A DNA stretch of 64,000 bases from a virus: positions 1 through 64,000 of IMG/VR virus record IMGVR_UViG_3300017963_000273; one strand, given 5' to 3'. This document shows positions 30,510 to 39,411 of the stretch, piece by piece. Position numbers and translations under genes: made by a program. Below the pieces are notes generated by a model that had not been told where the DNA came from, did no database searches, and worked only from the letters and a program-made list of their open reading frames with translations. The first letter of the stretch is position 1, and each line of letters begins with the position of its first letter.

Positions 30510-32354
30510 TTAATTAACAACAAATCCAAGAGTTGTAATTTCTTCATCAGCATCATAACGATCGTTACTTTCTTGTGCTTCAAAAGCTTCACCAATAGTT
30601 TCTGGATTAGTTTTATGAATTTCGCTATATACTTTATTAAGGAATTCATCCATTTGTGATTGTTCTTGTTCAAAAGACATATCAAATTGATTAAGATGTA
30701 TTGGGAATTGTTGAACACCAACAACAGTAAATTCAGCGTCATAGAAGAATTCAACATTTTGCTGTTTAAGAATATAAAGTGCCCATACAGCTGCCATTAC
30801 ATGGTCATCATGTCTTCCTTTAGTAGCTCTATATGTAAATGTAGCACCAGTTTCAGCTTTTTCAAAATACTCTAGTTCAGTAAATAATTGTTTATTTCTA
30901 ATAAGAATATTTAATTTAGGATGATCGAAATAATCTCTAAATGTTTGACAAGCATCAATTTTTAGTTTATTGTTACTTAAAATACCGAGTTTTCTATGAC
31001 CAATAGATGCAACATTTTCATATTCATAAATTAAATGTAAGAATTCTACAACAGTATTTCCCATATTATTAGCTTCCACCATAATTGGAGCTTTATTATA
31101 AAGTAATCCAAGTTTAGCTAATAGATATGCTAGTTTTGCAGGAATAATTTTATTGTCACTAAAATAACATACTTCTGCAACTCTCTCAGTTGGATTAGTA
31201 ATATCAAAAATTGAAATAACACTAAAGTCATTACCAGTACCATCAGCAGGATCACAGCCAATTACATAACATTTGTCACGATCTGGTTTTTCATACATTT
31301 CAATTTTAAATTCATGAATACTTAAATTAGTAGTATCTGGAGGATTTTCCGATAAAAACTTTCTTTTACGTGGTAATCCTTCAAGATTAACAAGTGTATA
31401 TGTTGATCCCAAGAATTGATTTCCAAACTCTTGATTAAATTTCTTCATATCATAGTTAAATGATACTAATTGAGTTTCTTTCCATTCTTCATCTCGACCA
31501 GGTACATCCCACCAATCGATTTTAAAATCAGTCCAACGAACTTTATCTGTTCCTTTTCCAGTAACAGCACCGTTATATGTATCATAAAATAAGTTACCAG
31601 TACCATTAGGTGTTGAAACCATCACACATTTTGTATTTTTAGATGAAGAGATAATTGGATAAACAGATTCCCAAAGTTTATTCATAATATTAACTGGAAT
31701 AAACGCAGCTTCATCAATAAGTAGGACGTTACAGGATTTTGAACGAGCTGAGTCAGCGGTTGTAGATGAACCTTGAATAATACAACCATTTGAAAGTTTA
31801 ATTTTTCCTTTATTCCATTCAACAACACTAGGTTTTAACCATTTCGGTAATAACTCAAATGCTAAAGCTATACGTGACATAATCTCAAGTGCTGTTTCTT
31901 GTTTATTGGCAATGATAAGAATTCGTTTATCCTTATTAAAACACATTAACCAAGTAGCAAAAATACAATATGAAGTCGTTTTACCAGTTTGTCGAGCAGC
32001 TAATACAACTACACGATCATCATTAATCATTGTGTTAATTAATTCAGCCTGTTTTGGATAAGTCTTAATAATATGCTGACCTTTATCCAAACTAACAATT
32101 GTGTAATAATTTTCTGCGAAATAAATTGGATCCATCATACACTTTAAATATTCTTGAGATTTGAATAAATGAGTGTCATAAGGAAGAGGTACGGAACTAT
32201 TCTCTGTTAGTCCATACATGTTTCTGTAGTTTAGTTGCTCGTAAGCGTCTTCTAAAAGTTGAAGGTGTTCTTCTCTGGTTTTCTCGCGATGTTCGTAAAT
32301 TTCTTCAAAGTGAAGTTCTTCACGAGCCATTGGTTTAACCATGTCTATTTGCAT
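30510..32354 (-). CDS. 17: Terminase large subunit gp17
   Basis: 614 aa, matching T4 gp17 (610). Start taken at the ATG with AGGAG 8 bases upstream. ATPase: VVVLAARQTGKTT Walker A about residue 120, CNVLLIDEAAF Walker B about 210. Nuclease: YVIGCDPADGTGNDFSVISI about 365 (first catalytic Asp), VEANNMGNTVVEF about 440, and KGRHDDHVMAAVWAL about 545. It packages DNA into proheads. No gp16-like small subunit is evident in the window. Confidence 0.96.
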   Translation of the reverse strand: MQIDMVKPMAREELHFEEIYEHREKTREEHLQLLEDAYEQLNYRNMYGLTENSSVPLPYDTHLFKSQEYLKCMMDPIYFAENYYTIVSLDKGQHIIKTYPKQAELINTMINDDRVVVLAARQTGKTTSYCIFATWLMCFNKDKRILIIANKQETALEIMSRIALAFELLPKWLKPSVVEWNKGKIKLSNGCIIQGSSTTADSARSKSCNVLLIDEAAFIPVNIMNKLWESVYPIISSSKNTKCVMVSTPNGTGNLFYDTYNGAVTGKGTDKVRWTDFKIDWWDVPGRDEEWKETQLVSFNYDMKKFNQEFGNQFLGSTYTLVNLEGLPRKRKFLSENPPDTTNLSIHEFKIEMYEKPDRDKCYVIGCDPADGTGNDFSVISIFDITNPTERVAEVCYFSDNKIIPAKLAYLLAKLGLLYNKAPIMVEANNMGNTVVEFLHLIYEYENVASIGHRKLGILSNNKLKIDACQTFRDYFDHPKLNILIRNKQLFTELEYFEKAETGATFTYRATKGRHDDHVMAAVWALYILKQQNVEFFYDAEFTVVGVQQFPIHLNQFDMSFEQEQSQMDEFLNKVYSEIHKTNPETIGEAFEAQESNDRYDADEEITTLGFVVN

Positions 32355-32381
32355 CGTTAAATCTCCTATTTTTACCAAAAA

Positions 32382-33023
32382 TTAAAATAGAGATAATTGA
32401 TCATCCTCATTTGTTTGAGCTTGGTGGACTGATCGTTTTATCTCGTCAATGTCCGCGTCAGTTTCAATAGAAACAATTCGATTTCTATCTCCCTGACTTA
32501 TATAATCAACAGAGACTTCATCATAATCATCAATAAAATTGTCTAATTGACCAAAATTTAGATGACCGACATGCTCATTGTTGAATTTCACGGTATATGA
32601 ATTAATACTATTTTTAGTAATATTGATGTAATTTTTGTTTTTATGAGGAGGAACTTTAATTCCAAGTATATTTGCAGTAATACTTTTAATGATAGACCAG
32701 TTATTGGTATAACCGTCTCTATTAGCAATTAATTTTGCAGTTTTTAATGCTTTAACAACCTCGTTCTCATCATATATATCCAGTTCTTTTGCAAATTTCT
32801 TTGTAATATTTTCTGAAGTTATATTTTCCCATTCTTCTCTATCAAAAGATTCTGTTACAGGAACTTTAAAAGCTTCCATAATTTGATCGAATTTCTCGTT
32901 AAATTTTCCGCCTTTCATTTTCTTATAAATTCCCATAATGTATGCATAGTTTTTTCCCTTACCTGATTTTTTAGCTAATTTCTTAGCTTTTGACCATTTC
33001 TTTTCGTCAACACCTTTAGGCAT
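32382..33023 (-). CDS. Putative internal head protein with KNYAYIMGIYKKM module and internal capsid-targeting site (213 aa)
   Basis: Residues 1-39 (MPKGVDEKKWSKAKKLAKKS, then KNYAYIMGIYKKMKGGK) form a basic module I know from other phage proteins. It is followed directly by NEKFDQIMEAFKVPV, the full leader with IME|A, here at residues about 42-53 instead of the N-terminus. The rest is alpha/beta (GHLNFGQLDNFIDDYDEVSV). Overlaps its neighbour by 8 bases. The placement implies either a longer propeptide or a fusion. Confidence 0.6.
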   Translation of the reverse strand: MPKGVDEKKWSKAKKLAKKSGKGKNYAYIMGIYKKMKGGKFNEKFDQIMEAFKVPVTESFDREEWENITSENITKKFAKELDIYDENEVVKALKTAKLIANRDGYTNNWSIIKSITANILGIKVPPHKNKNYINITKNSINSYTVKFNNEHVGHLNFGQLDNFIDDYDEVSVDYISQGDRNRIVSIETDADIDEIKRSVHQAQTNEDDQLSLF

Positions 33024-33486
33024 TTTCTTGTTTATCCTTTAAAAACTTAAGCACATCTAATAAAATTTTATTCCACATATCATTTAGAATATTTGATGTT
33101 ATTTTTTCACCGATATTAAATTGTTTATAAACACTAACATTATTAATAATATTATATCTACTAATATCAACGACAAATATATCGTCATCTAACATATATG
33201 TAGCAATTTGAAAAGAAATATTACTTTGATTAAAACGTAAATACAATACTTTTTCATCAAAATTTTCTCTTTTAATTGATATATCGTTTGGTTCTATAGC
33301 AACCAAATTATCTATAATTAAATTTTGAAGATCATTTACTAGAGTATCAGTTTTTTGTACTTCAATCGAAAAATCATCAAAATAAATTTTAAGATTTGTA
33401 ACATCTCTATCAAGATTTTTAATGATATTATCAATTAATCCAGATTTTGTTAATTTAAAAGCTTCTTGTAATTCATGAAATTTCAT
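33016..33486 (-). CDS. Putative internal head protein (capsid-targeting N-terminus), 156 aa
   Basis: MKFHELQEAFKLTKSGLID gives LQE|A after residue 8, followed by FK. The mature part has repeated short beta strands (LKIYFDDFSIEVQKT, NISFQIATYMLDDDIFVVD) and a helical end. One of four consecutive genes with this leader between 32.4 and 34.6 kb. No enzymatic family recognised. Confidence 0.65.
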   Translation of the reverse strand: MKFHELQEAFKLTKSGLIDNIIKNLDRDVTNLKIYFDDFSIEVQKTDTLVNDLQNLIIDNLVAIEPNDISIKRENFDEKVLYLRFNQSNISFQIATYMLDDDIFVVDISRYNIINNVSVYKQFNIGEKITSNILNDMWNKILLDVLKFLKDKQENA

Positions 33487-33515
33487 TAAAATTTACTTCT
33501 TTTTGTTATTGGCTT

Positions 33516-33830
33516 TTAAAAATTTTTAATTTTGAATGTTGGAGCTTCATTAGCAGTAAAAGATAATTCTTCGATTTCATCTTTAGAAAACCAAAAACCT
33601 TGTGTTTCTTTACTACCTTTAAAATCAATTGGATTTTCCCATGTTCTTATATGACAATCTTCATCTTGAATTGTTAAAATTCCAACTAATAACATTCTAT
33701 CGTTATAAACTAGAGCTTCAACTTCTTCGTTTTGTTCCAAAAAATGATTAAGACGTTTCCAATAATCATTCAAAGTTGGAAGTTTAAAAGCTTCTGAAAG
33801 TTCTTGTACTTTATTTAAAAATTTAGACAT
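33516..33830 (-). CDS. Putative internal head protein (capsid-targeting N-terminus), 104 aa
   Basis: MSKFLNKVQELSEAFKLPT has LSE|A after residue 13 then FKLPT. The mature part contains a beta-rich segment (EALVYNDRMLLVGILTIQDE) and GFWFSKDEIEELSF, loosely Nudix-like in pattern but lacking a Nudix box. Late promoter about 18 bases upstream. Confidence 0.65.
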   Translation of the reverse strand: MSKFLNKVQELSEAFKLPTLNDYWKRLNHFLEQNEEVEALVYNDRMLLVGILTIQDEDCHIRTWENPIDFKGSKETQGFWFSKDEIEELSFTANEAPTFKIKNF

Positions 33831-33847
33831 GTTAATCCTCTTTTGAT

Positions 33848-33855
33848 TATTTATA
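33848..33855 (-). promoter_or_regulatory. T4-type late promoter
   Basis: TATAAATA on the minus strand, 18 bases before the 104-aa internal-protein gene and at the edge of the GC-richer noncoding block. Confidence 0.6.
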
Positions 33856-33864
33856 TATAAAGAT

Positions 33865-34060
33865 CAAAAGTCTACACCAAATGTGGTGCTAGTGTCACTA
33901 CGCTGTCGCTCCGTTGTCTACACCACAAGAGAATATTTCATCGAGCGAATGCAACTATAAGAAGAAGAGAGAAGAAGTGTCTCCAGACACCATACCCAAC
34001 TAGCCAAACAACCATCCCTTATCGGGAGACCCAGGTCTAAATAATCCATTTTTCGTTAAA
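33865..34060 (-). other. GC-richer noncoding block, candidate structured RNA
   Basis: About 190 bases with visibly higher GC than the flanking genes. On the minus strand it contains a tight hairpin GTGTCT-GG-AGACAC and two direct repeats of GGTGTAGAC. A 43-codon frame exists but lacks a ribosome site and has atypical codons. It lies between two genes with capsid-targeting leaders. Confidence 0.35.
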
Positions 34061-34112
34061 GTAAACTGGTTCTAGATCTTTTTTAAAATTTTATGAAAAA
34101 AAGTTATTTTTC

Positions 34113-34622
34113 TTAATCTAGAATAGCAATATTAATATCTTCATTATTTTTTCCAATCGTGAATACAGAATCGTTAACGTGTCCGATATGCTGCCACTTA
34201 GAAAACTTAATTTTTGAACGAAGATCATTTCCCTTAAATAAAATATCAAACTGATCAGCTATAAGATTTTCAATTTCTTCAACTGAATTAAAATCTTTAT
34301 CACTTATTTCCCAAATATCATCAGATAACGCAAATAGACGATAAACAGTTTGGATTTCATCATCATATTCAGTATCTTTCATATCTTGACGAACAACAAC
34401 GAATCCCCAATAGTTTTGTGGTGAAGCTTCTATTGAAGAGATAGATGTAATAATATCAATCTCATTTGTAAGTATATCGATTTTCCAGCGACCTAATGAA
34501 ATATTTACAAATCTTTCTGGTGCATTTATATCAGTCATTTCAGCAATAAATCTTCCAAGTTTAGAAATTTTTGGATATTTAAATGCTTCCATTATTTCAT
34601 TAAATTTTTCATTAAAGCTCAT
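34113..34622 (-). CDS. Putative internal head protein (capsid-targeting N-terminus), 169 aa
   Basis: MSFNEKFNEIMEAFKYPKI has IME|A after residue 12 followed by FKYP; it nearly repeats the internal leader of the protein at 32382 (NEKFDQIMEAFKVP). The mature domain is mixed alpha/beta with WGFVVVRQDMKDTEYDDEI in the middle. Divergent from the helicase operon across a 100-base gap. Confidence 0.65.
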   Translation of the reverse strand: MSFNEKFNEIMEAFKYPKISKLGRFIAEMTDINAPERFVNISLGRWKIDILTNEIDIITSISSIEASPQNYWGFVVVRQDMKDTEYDDEIQTVYRLFALSDDIWEISDKDFNSVEEIENLIADQFDILFKGNDLRSKIKFSKWQHIGHVNDSVFTIGKNNEDINIAILD

Positions 34623-34653
34623 ATATAATCCTTTAAAAGTTTTATTCTATTTA

Positions 34654-34683
34654 TTTACTTTTACGAAAATTAGATTATATAAT
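34654..34683 (+). promoter_or_regulatory. Sigma70-like promoter for the recombination operon
   Basis: TTTACT and TATAAT separated by 18 bases, about 40 bases before the helicase ATG. There is no TATAAATA here, fitting early or middle expression of recombination genes. Confidence 0.45.
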
Positions 34684-34722
34684 AAGGACGCGATAATTAA
34701 CTAAATAGAGAGATGTATTAAT

Positions 34723-36315
34723 ATGGATGAATTGTCCAAAACCTTTCCAATGGATGATACCGAGTTTAATCGGTACTTTCCCTTTCCAAGCGCTCGTGAT
34801 GGGCAAAGAGAAATTGTAGAAGAAATTCTTAATCATTACCGTGAAGGTAAACGAGCTGTAGTTTTATGTGCACCAACTGCTGTAGGTAAATCTGGTATTG
34901 CAACATTTTTTGCTCGTTACTTTGGTTCAGCATATATTTTAACTGGTCAAAAGACGCTTCAAAATCAATATATGAGCGATTTTAAAAAGATCGGTATGCG
35001 TATGATTAAAGGAAAATACAATTATAAATGTAAAATGAATCCCAAGCTTAAATGCGATATGGGAGTATGTGCATCAAGTAATGTCGATTGTTCAGATTGT
35101 ACTTATACTGTTGCACGTGAAAATGCTTATTCATCACCGCTTACTGTATTTAACTATACGTATTTTTTAAATATGGTTCGTACTAGTTATAAACATCATT
35201 CATCAAGAGAATTTTTAGTTTTAGATGAATGTCATGGAGTTGAAGGTCAACTTATTGATTTCATGACAGTAAAACTTTCTGTCGATGACTTTAAAGAATT
35301 TGAAGTTAGAGGCATGGTTAAATTTCCAAAAGATTATCTTTCCGAAGATGAAAAATTTGAATGGCTATTTGGTCCAGCAAGATCATCGATTAAAACAACA
35401 TTAGCATATGAACAATCTGAACTTGAAGATATGCATTTAGATGATCCAAATTATTATGATCAATCTAGGAAAGTTTCTTATTTAGATACATTAGTCTGCA
35501 TGATAAACAGACTTGAAGAACAGATGCTTGGTAGTGGTTGTGATGGTGTATGTATTCAAAATAAAACATATGATATTACGTTCAAACCATTAAAAGCATC
35601 ATCTTATGGTGATCATTTTCTACATTCTTACGGAGATAGAATATTAGCAATGTCAGCTACTGTTTTTGATAAAGATCAATTCTGTAGAGATGTAGGATTA
35701 GATCCTGAAGTAACTGCATTTGTATCATGTGATTCACCAATACCAACCGAGCGTCGTCTAGTATATGATTTGAACGCTGTAAGTTTATCTTATAAGAATA
35801 AGGAGAAGAATAAACCCTTACTCGCTGAGTTGGTATCGGATATCATGGAAATGCATGAAGGTCAACGTGGAATTATTCATACAGTTAGTTATGATATAGC
35901 TAAATACTTGATGGAAACTATTAATACTGATAGATTTGTAATGCCACGTGGAGAAACACGAGAAGATGAACTAGAAAAATTCATTAAAAGTGATAGAGAA
36001 GATTTAGTATTAATTTCTCCTTCACTAACTGAAGGTATATCTTTAGACGACGATCTAAGTAGATTTACGATCGTTTGTAAACTACCATATGGTAATATTG
36101 GTGACCCCTGGATCAAGAAAAGAATGAATTTGTCTCAGAGATGGTACAATAACGAAACTATTCAATCTTTAGTACAGATGACTGGTCGTAGTGTTAGAAG
36201 TGCTGATGATCATGCTGTTTCATATATTCTTGATAATAGCTTCCAATGGTTTTATAAGAATAACGGGTCCAGATTTCCAGATTGGTGGAAAAATTCACTT
36301 AGGAAAATGACATAA
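34723..36315 (+). CDS. DinG/Rad3-like superfamily 2 helicase with Fe-S cysteines
   Basis: 530 aa. Walker A APTAVGKSG about residue 48, an Fe-S cluster set of Cys about 103-127 (CKMNPKLKCDMGVC, then CSDCTY), DEAH-type box VLDECHGVEG about 168, and the C-terminal helicase motifs LISPSLTEGISL and MTGRSVRSADDHA. XPD/DinG helicases unwind 5'-3' and clear R-loops or damaged DNA. First gene of an operon with UvsY and UvsW homologues, so a recombination or replication-restart role is likely. Confidence 0.88.
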   Translation: MDELSKTFPMDDTEFNRYFPFPSARDGQREIVEEILNHYREGKRAVVLCAPTAVGKSGIATFFARYFGSAYILTGQKTLQNQYMSDFKKIGMRMIKGKYNYKCKMNPKLKCDMGVCASSNVDCSDCTYTVARENAYSSPLTVFNYTYFLNMVRTSYKHHSSREFLVLDECHGVEGQLIDFMTVKLSVDDFKEFEVRGMVKFPKDYLSEDEKFEWLFGPARSSIKTTLAYEQSELEDMHLDDPNYYDQSRKVSYLDTLVCMINRLEEQMLGSGCDGVCIQNKTYDITFKPLKASSYGDHFLHSYGDRILAMSATVFDKDQFCRDVGLDPEVTAFVSCDSPIPTERRLVYDLNAVSLSYKNKEKNKPLLAELVSDIMEMHEGQRGIIHTVSYDIAKYLMETINTDRFVMPRGETREDELEKFIKSDREDLVLISPSLTEGISLDDDLSRFTIVCKLPYGNIGDPWIKKRMNLSQRWYNNETIQSLVQMTGRSVRSADDHAVSYILDNSFQWFYKNNGSRFPDWWKNSLRKMT

Positions 36316-36824
36316 TGGATGAATATGATATTGATAAAGAACTTGATTCTTTAATGGAAATTGGTGGTGCAGGAAATGCTGAATTTCCAAGCCATGTATC
36401 AGATGATACTAAAGATCTTTTTGATTCAGCAGAAAGTGTTTTAAGTGTTAGACTTAAAAAGTATAGTAATTCTGTTAGAGAATCTCTACTTCTTAATGAT
36501 ATGAATATCCATGAAAAAGCAATGGTTTCACCAGCAATTCATCATGGATTTGTTAATTGTTTGTTTGCTGAAAAACGTAAACTTAAACAACTTGAGAAGC
36601 TTGTTGAAGAAAAGGAAACAGAATATATTGAAAAATTCGGTCGTCCTGATATTCCAAGATATAAAACAGAACAACAAGCTAAAATGTGTGATGCTGTTGT
36701 AAAAATTAGAGATACAATTGAAGAACAAAAAGAAATTATTAGATACCTTGAAAGTATCTGTAATATGATGTCAAAATTTGGTTTCGATATTAAAAACTGT
36801 GTCGAAATGATGAAAATGATGTAA
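36315..36824 (+). CDS. uvsY: Recombination mediator UvsY-like
   Basis: 169 aa (T4 UvsY is 137). The C-terminal half aligns by pattern with UvsY: a coiled helix KRKLKQLEKLVEEKETEYIE, then TEQQAKMCDAVVKIRDTIEE and the end FGFDIKNCVEMMKM, matching T4 FAIKHIQDM. It would load UvsX recombinase onto gp32-covered DNA. Location two genes before UvsW supports the call. Overlaps the helicase stop. Confidence 0.7.
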   Translation: MDEYDIDKELDSLMEIGGAGNAEFPSHVSDDTKDLFDSAESVLSVRLKKYSNSVRESLLLNDMNIHEKAMVSPAIHHGFVNCLFAEKRKLKQLEKLVEEKETEYIEKFGRPDIPRYKTEQQAKMCDAVVKIRDTIEEQKEIIRYLESICNMMSKFGFDIKNCVEMMKMM

Positions 36825-36839
36825 AGGAAAGAAAGAGAT

Positions 36840-37172
36840 ATGTTTAAAGTAATCTTGAAAAATATTATTGAAAAGACTATTCTTAGTGTAGATACTGGTA
36901 AATTGCCATCTAATAAAGCGGAAGAAATGACACATAGAATCGCTAAAACACAAGATGGTAAGAATGATTTTACTGTAGTTGCTGCTCGTCCTGATGGTAG
37001 TGTTGGTACTCATATTGAAACAACTGGTGGATTTGGCGTACTTAAAATTGATGCTGATAAAACCGTAACTGAAGCTACTGAATTTGGATCTTATCAAGTT
37101 TTTACTAAAGGTGAAAAGGTAGTTGCTTCTATTGATATTTGTTATATTGTTGGAATTATTGAAGAAAAATGA
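36840..37172 (+). CDS. Hypothetical protein between UvsY and UvsW (110 aa)
   Basis: Starts MFKVILKNIIEKTILSVDTG after GAAAGAAAGAGA. Beta-rich with FTVVAARPDGSVGTHIETTG and YQVFTKGEKVVASI. No family recognised. Overlaps the UvsW start by 4 bases, so is part of the recombination operon. Confidence 0.65.
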   Translation: MFKVILKNIIEKTILSVDTGKLPSNKAEEMTHRIAKTQDGKNDFTVVAARPDGSVGTHIETTGGFGVLKIDADKTVTEATEFGSYQVFTKGEKVVASIDICYIVGIIEEK

Positions 37173-38710
37173 TTTTATCCGTCAAGAAGACCAAAAATAG
37201 GCTGAAGATATCGTCGTCTAATTTGGAATTACTGAATTTCATACGGAGACGTCTTACAGTAAAAAATCCAAATTATCGCTTCACGCCTTATGGACAAGAA
37301 GAAGTTTCGTGCATCTCTCCGAGCTTCACTTTCATGAATGGTCTTCTATTCGATGTTCTCAAGGAGGCTAGACTCTATGATCCAGATGTTAAAATTGATC
37401 TTGGAGAAGCAAAAACATCTGCTATTCCTTTTTCAATTGATGTGGATGAGCTAGAACCTCCTGAGAACACCGTTTTTAAATATCGTGATTATCAACGTGA
37501 ATCGATTGTACAGGGTTTAAAATTTGGAAGAGGAATATTTGAACTTGCAACCGGTGCAGGTAAGTCATTAGTAATTTATGGGCTCATTAAGAATATTTGG
37601 AAACATACTAGTAAGAAAAATGTTCTTGTATTAGTTCCAAATGTTCAGTTAGTAGCTCAAATGGCTTCCGATTTTATTGAATATGGCTGTGATCCATCAA
37701 TAATTTGTAAATTTACTGCAACTATTGAAAGAAAGATTAGTCCAGTAGCCAATATAATTATATCTAATCGTAGTTGGTTAACAAAACATGCTGATGAGCT
37801 TCCAGATATTGATATTATGATCATTGATGAAGTTCATATGATGTCTGATTCTGGAAGCAAGACTTTTAAAATGGCAAATAAGATTAAAACTGAAGTTAGA
37901 TTTGGTTTTACTGGTACGATGCCAGAATGGGCAATGTCAAAGTGGAATGTTATAGGTGTAACTGGTCAAATTCTTAAAATTAAGAGAGCTAGAGAATTAC
38001 AAGATACTGGTTATGTAGCAAAAACAAAAATTGTTTCAGTTCGTTTTAAACATGAACGAAAACCTCAAACAGATCCTGAACTTACTGCTTTATTAAAAGA
38101 AGCACGTGCTGCTGAAGATGAAGATGCTGTTGGATTAATTAAATTAGAAATAGCAAAAGCTCGTTTTCCAACAGAATGGCGTTTCATTGAAGATTGTATG
38201 TTTACAAATCAATTTATGTTAAGAATGATGGCAAAATTTGATGGTAATACTATTATGTTATACGATCATGTTGAGCATGGAAATAAATTAAGAGAATATC
38301 TTGAGAAAATAGCTCCAGAAAAACAAATTTTTCTTATTGATGGTAGTACATCTGTCGATTATCGTGAAAATGTTAGAGTAGCTATGGAAGCTAGTGATAA
38401 CTGTTTTTTACTTGGTAATAGTAAATGTGTAGCTGTGGGTATGAATGTAAAGAATATTAAAAATGTTGCATTTGGATTTTCTTCTGGATTAGCAGCATCC
38501 AAAATTATTCAGTCTATTGGCCGTGGATTACGTCTAAAAGATGGCAAGACACATGTCAGAATAATTGATTTTTATCATGAATTAAGATATTCTCAAGCAC
38601 ATTATACCGAAAGATTAAAACTATACGGTAAACATTACGGAATCAATTCTTCTGACATTGTTCAAAAATTTATTGATGTACAATACGGTAATGAATTATC
38701 TAATTTCTAG
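37169..38710 (+). CDS. uvsW: UvsW-like SF2 helicase
   Basis: 513 aa against 503 in T4 UvsW. FKYRDYQRESIVQGLKFGRG precedes Walker A ELATGAGKS about residue 128, IMIIDEVHMMS (DEVH) about 222, GFTGTMPE about 250, and IIQSIGRGLRLKDGKTHVRI with motif VI about 448. UvsW unwinds recombination intermediates and R-loops, driving the switch from origin- to recombination-dependent replication. Confidence 0.93.
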   Translation: MILSVKKTKNRLKISSSNLELLNFIRRRLTVKNPNYRFTPYGQEEVSCISPSFTFMNGLLFDVLKEARLYDPDVKIDLGEAKTSAIPFSIDVDELEPPENTVFKYRDYQRESIVQGLKFGRGIFELATGAGKSLVIYGLIKNIWKHTSKKNVLVLVPNVQLVAQMASDFIEYGCDPSIICKFTATIERKISPVANIIISNRSWLTKHADELPDIDIMIIDEVHMMSDSGSKTFKMANKIKTEVRFGFTGTMPEWAMSKWNVIGVTGQILKIKRARELQDTGYVAKTKIVSVRFKHERKPQTDPELTALLKEARAAEDEDAVGLIKLEIAKARFPTEWRFIEDCMFTNQFMLRMMAKFDGNTIMLYDHVEHGNKLREYLEKIAPEKQIFLIDGSTSVDYRENVRVAMEASDNCFLLGNSKCVAVGMNVKNIKNVAFGFSSGLAASKIIQSIGRGLRLKDGKTHVRIIDFYHELRYSQAHYTERLKLYGKHYGINSSDIVQKFIDVQYGNELSNF

Positions 38711-38930
38711 ATTTACTCATTAATCCTTCAAGCTCTTCGTCACTAAATAATTCGAATCCTTTAATACCAAAATCATTTTTAATTTGGTCTTTAAATTCTT
38801 TAATAGAACCGTCGAAATCCATTTGTCCAATCAAGAATGTAATGGAATTTTTAAGATTCTTCAGATAGTATTCTGAGGCACCCATAGCTTCTGTTAAAGC
38901 TTGCTCATAGCTTTGTGTAAATTTACTCAT
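38700..38930 (-). CDS. Putative internal head protein (capsid-targeting N-terminus), 76 aa
   Basis: Start taken at MSKFTQSYEQALTEAMGAS, with LTE|A after residue 14; it overlaps the upstream gene stop by 8 bases. The remaining about 62 residues are helical (YYLKNLKNSITFLIGQMDFD). It converges on uvsW, overlapping its stop by 11 bases. Confidence 0.6.
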   Translation of the reverse strand: MSKFTQSYEQALTEAMGASEYYLKNLKNSITFLIGQMDFDGSIKEFKDQIKNDFGIKGFELFSDEELEGLMSKSRN

Positions 38931-39345
38931 CTTCAGTTCCTTCAAGCAATGACCCTTGATCATCAAAAAATTTGAATGTAATCAAACCATTTTTGACTTC
39001 CATCTCTATAAAGTACGGTGAAGCCGAAATTCTTCTTATATCTTCTTTATTGATTTTTGAATGTTGGTGTTGAGTAACCAATGAATGGTGATCACCATCT
39101 TCAAGAAACCAAAAAACAACTCTATCAAGTCTAGGATCATATTTCTTTATTCGATTTCTAATATCCTTGACAAGTTCAGTACCTTCTAGTCTTCGCCAGG
39201 TTGGCTTTTCGCGTACAGGTTCCTCTTTATCTTTATCATCTGCTTCTTCCTCAATAGAGGTATGTTCCTTAGCTTTCATTTCCCAAGGCATATCCTCATT
39301 AAGCATTTTTCTATATGCATTTAGATATTTTCTATCACTATTCAT
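38923..39345 (-). CDS. Putative virion-associated protein (140 aa), weak capsid-targeting start
   Basis: MNSDRKYLNAYRKMLNEDMP resembles the leaders (LNE|D, an imper­fect site). A charged linker (about residues 30-50) leads to a domain with ELVKDIRNRIKKYDPRLDRV, VVFWFLEDGDHHSLV and ISASPYFIEMEVKNGLITF. Family unknown. Shares a divergent late-promoter pair with the gene at 39412. Confidence 0.55.
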   Translation of the reverse strand: MNSDRKYLNAYRKMLNEDMPWEMKAKEHTSIEEEADDKDKEEPVREKPTWRRLEGTELVKDIRNRIKKYDPRLDRVVFWFLEDGDHHSLVTQHQHSKINKEDIRRISASPYFIEMEVKNGLITFKFFDDQGSLLEGTEDE

Positions 39346-39375
39346 ATCAAAAATTTCTCCATAAAGTATCGGTAG

Positions 39376-39387
39376 TATTTATAAATA
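39376..39387. promoter_or_regulatory. Overlapping divergent late promoters
   Basis: The palindrome TATTTATAAATA contains TATAAATA on both strands, 4 bases offset, and lies between divergent genes starting at 39345 (minus) and 39412 (plus). Confidence 0.65.
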
Positions 39388-39411
39388 TCTAAAAGTAAAT
39401 TCAGGATTAAT

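Noticed and set aside
30500-30757. N-terminal extension MLNSSMTLNLLLLVF of the 278-aa protein.
   Set aside because: It lies wholly within the terminase gene in another frame; the start MKFKKFF has the family leader and its own AAGGAAA.
33880-34050. 43-codon minus-strand frame in the GC-richer block.
   Set aside because: No ribosome site and codon choice unlike all neighbouring genes; described as noncoding instead.
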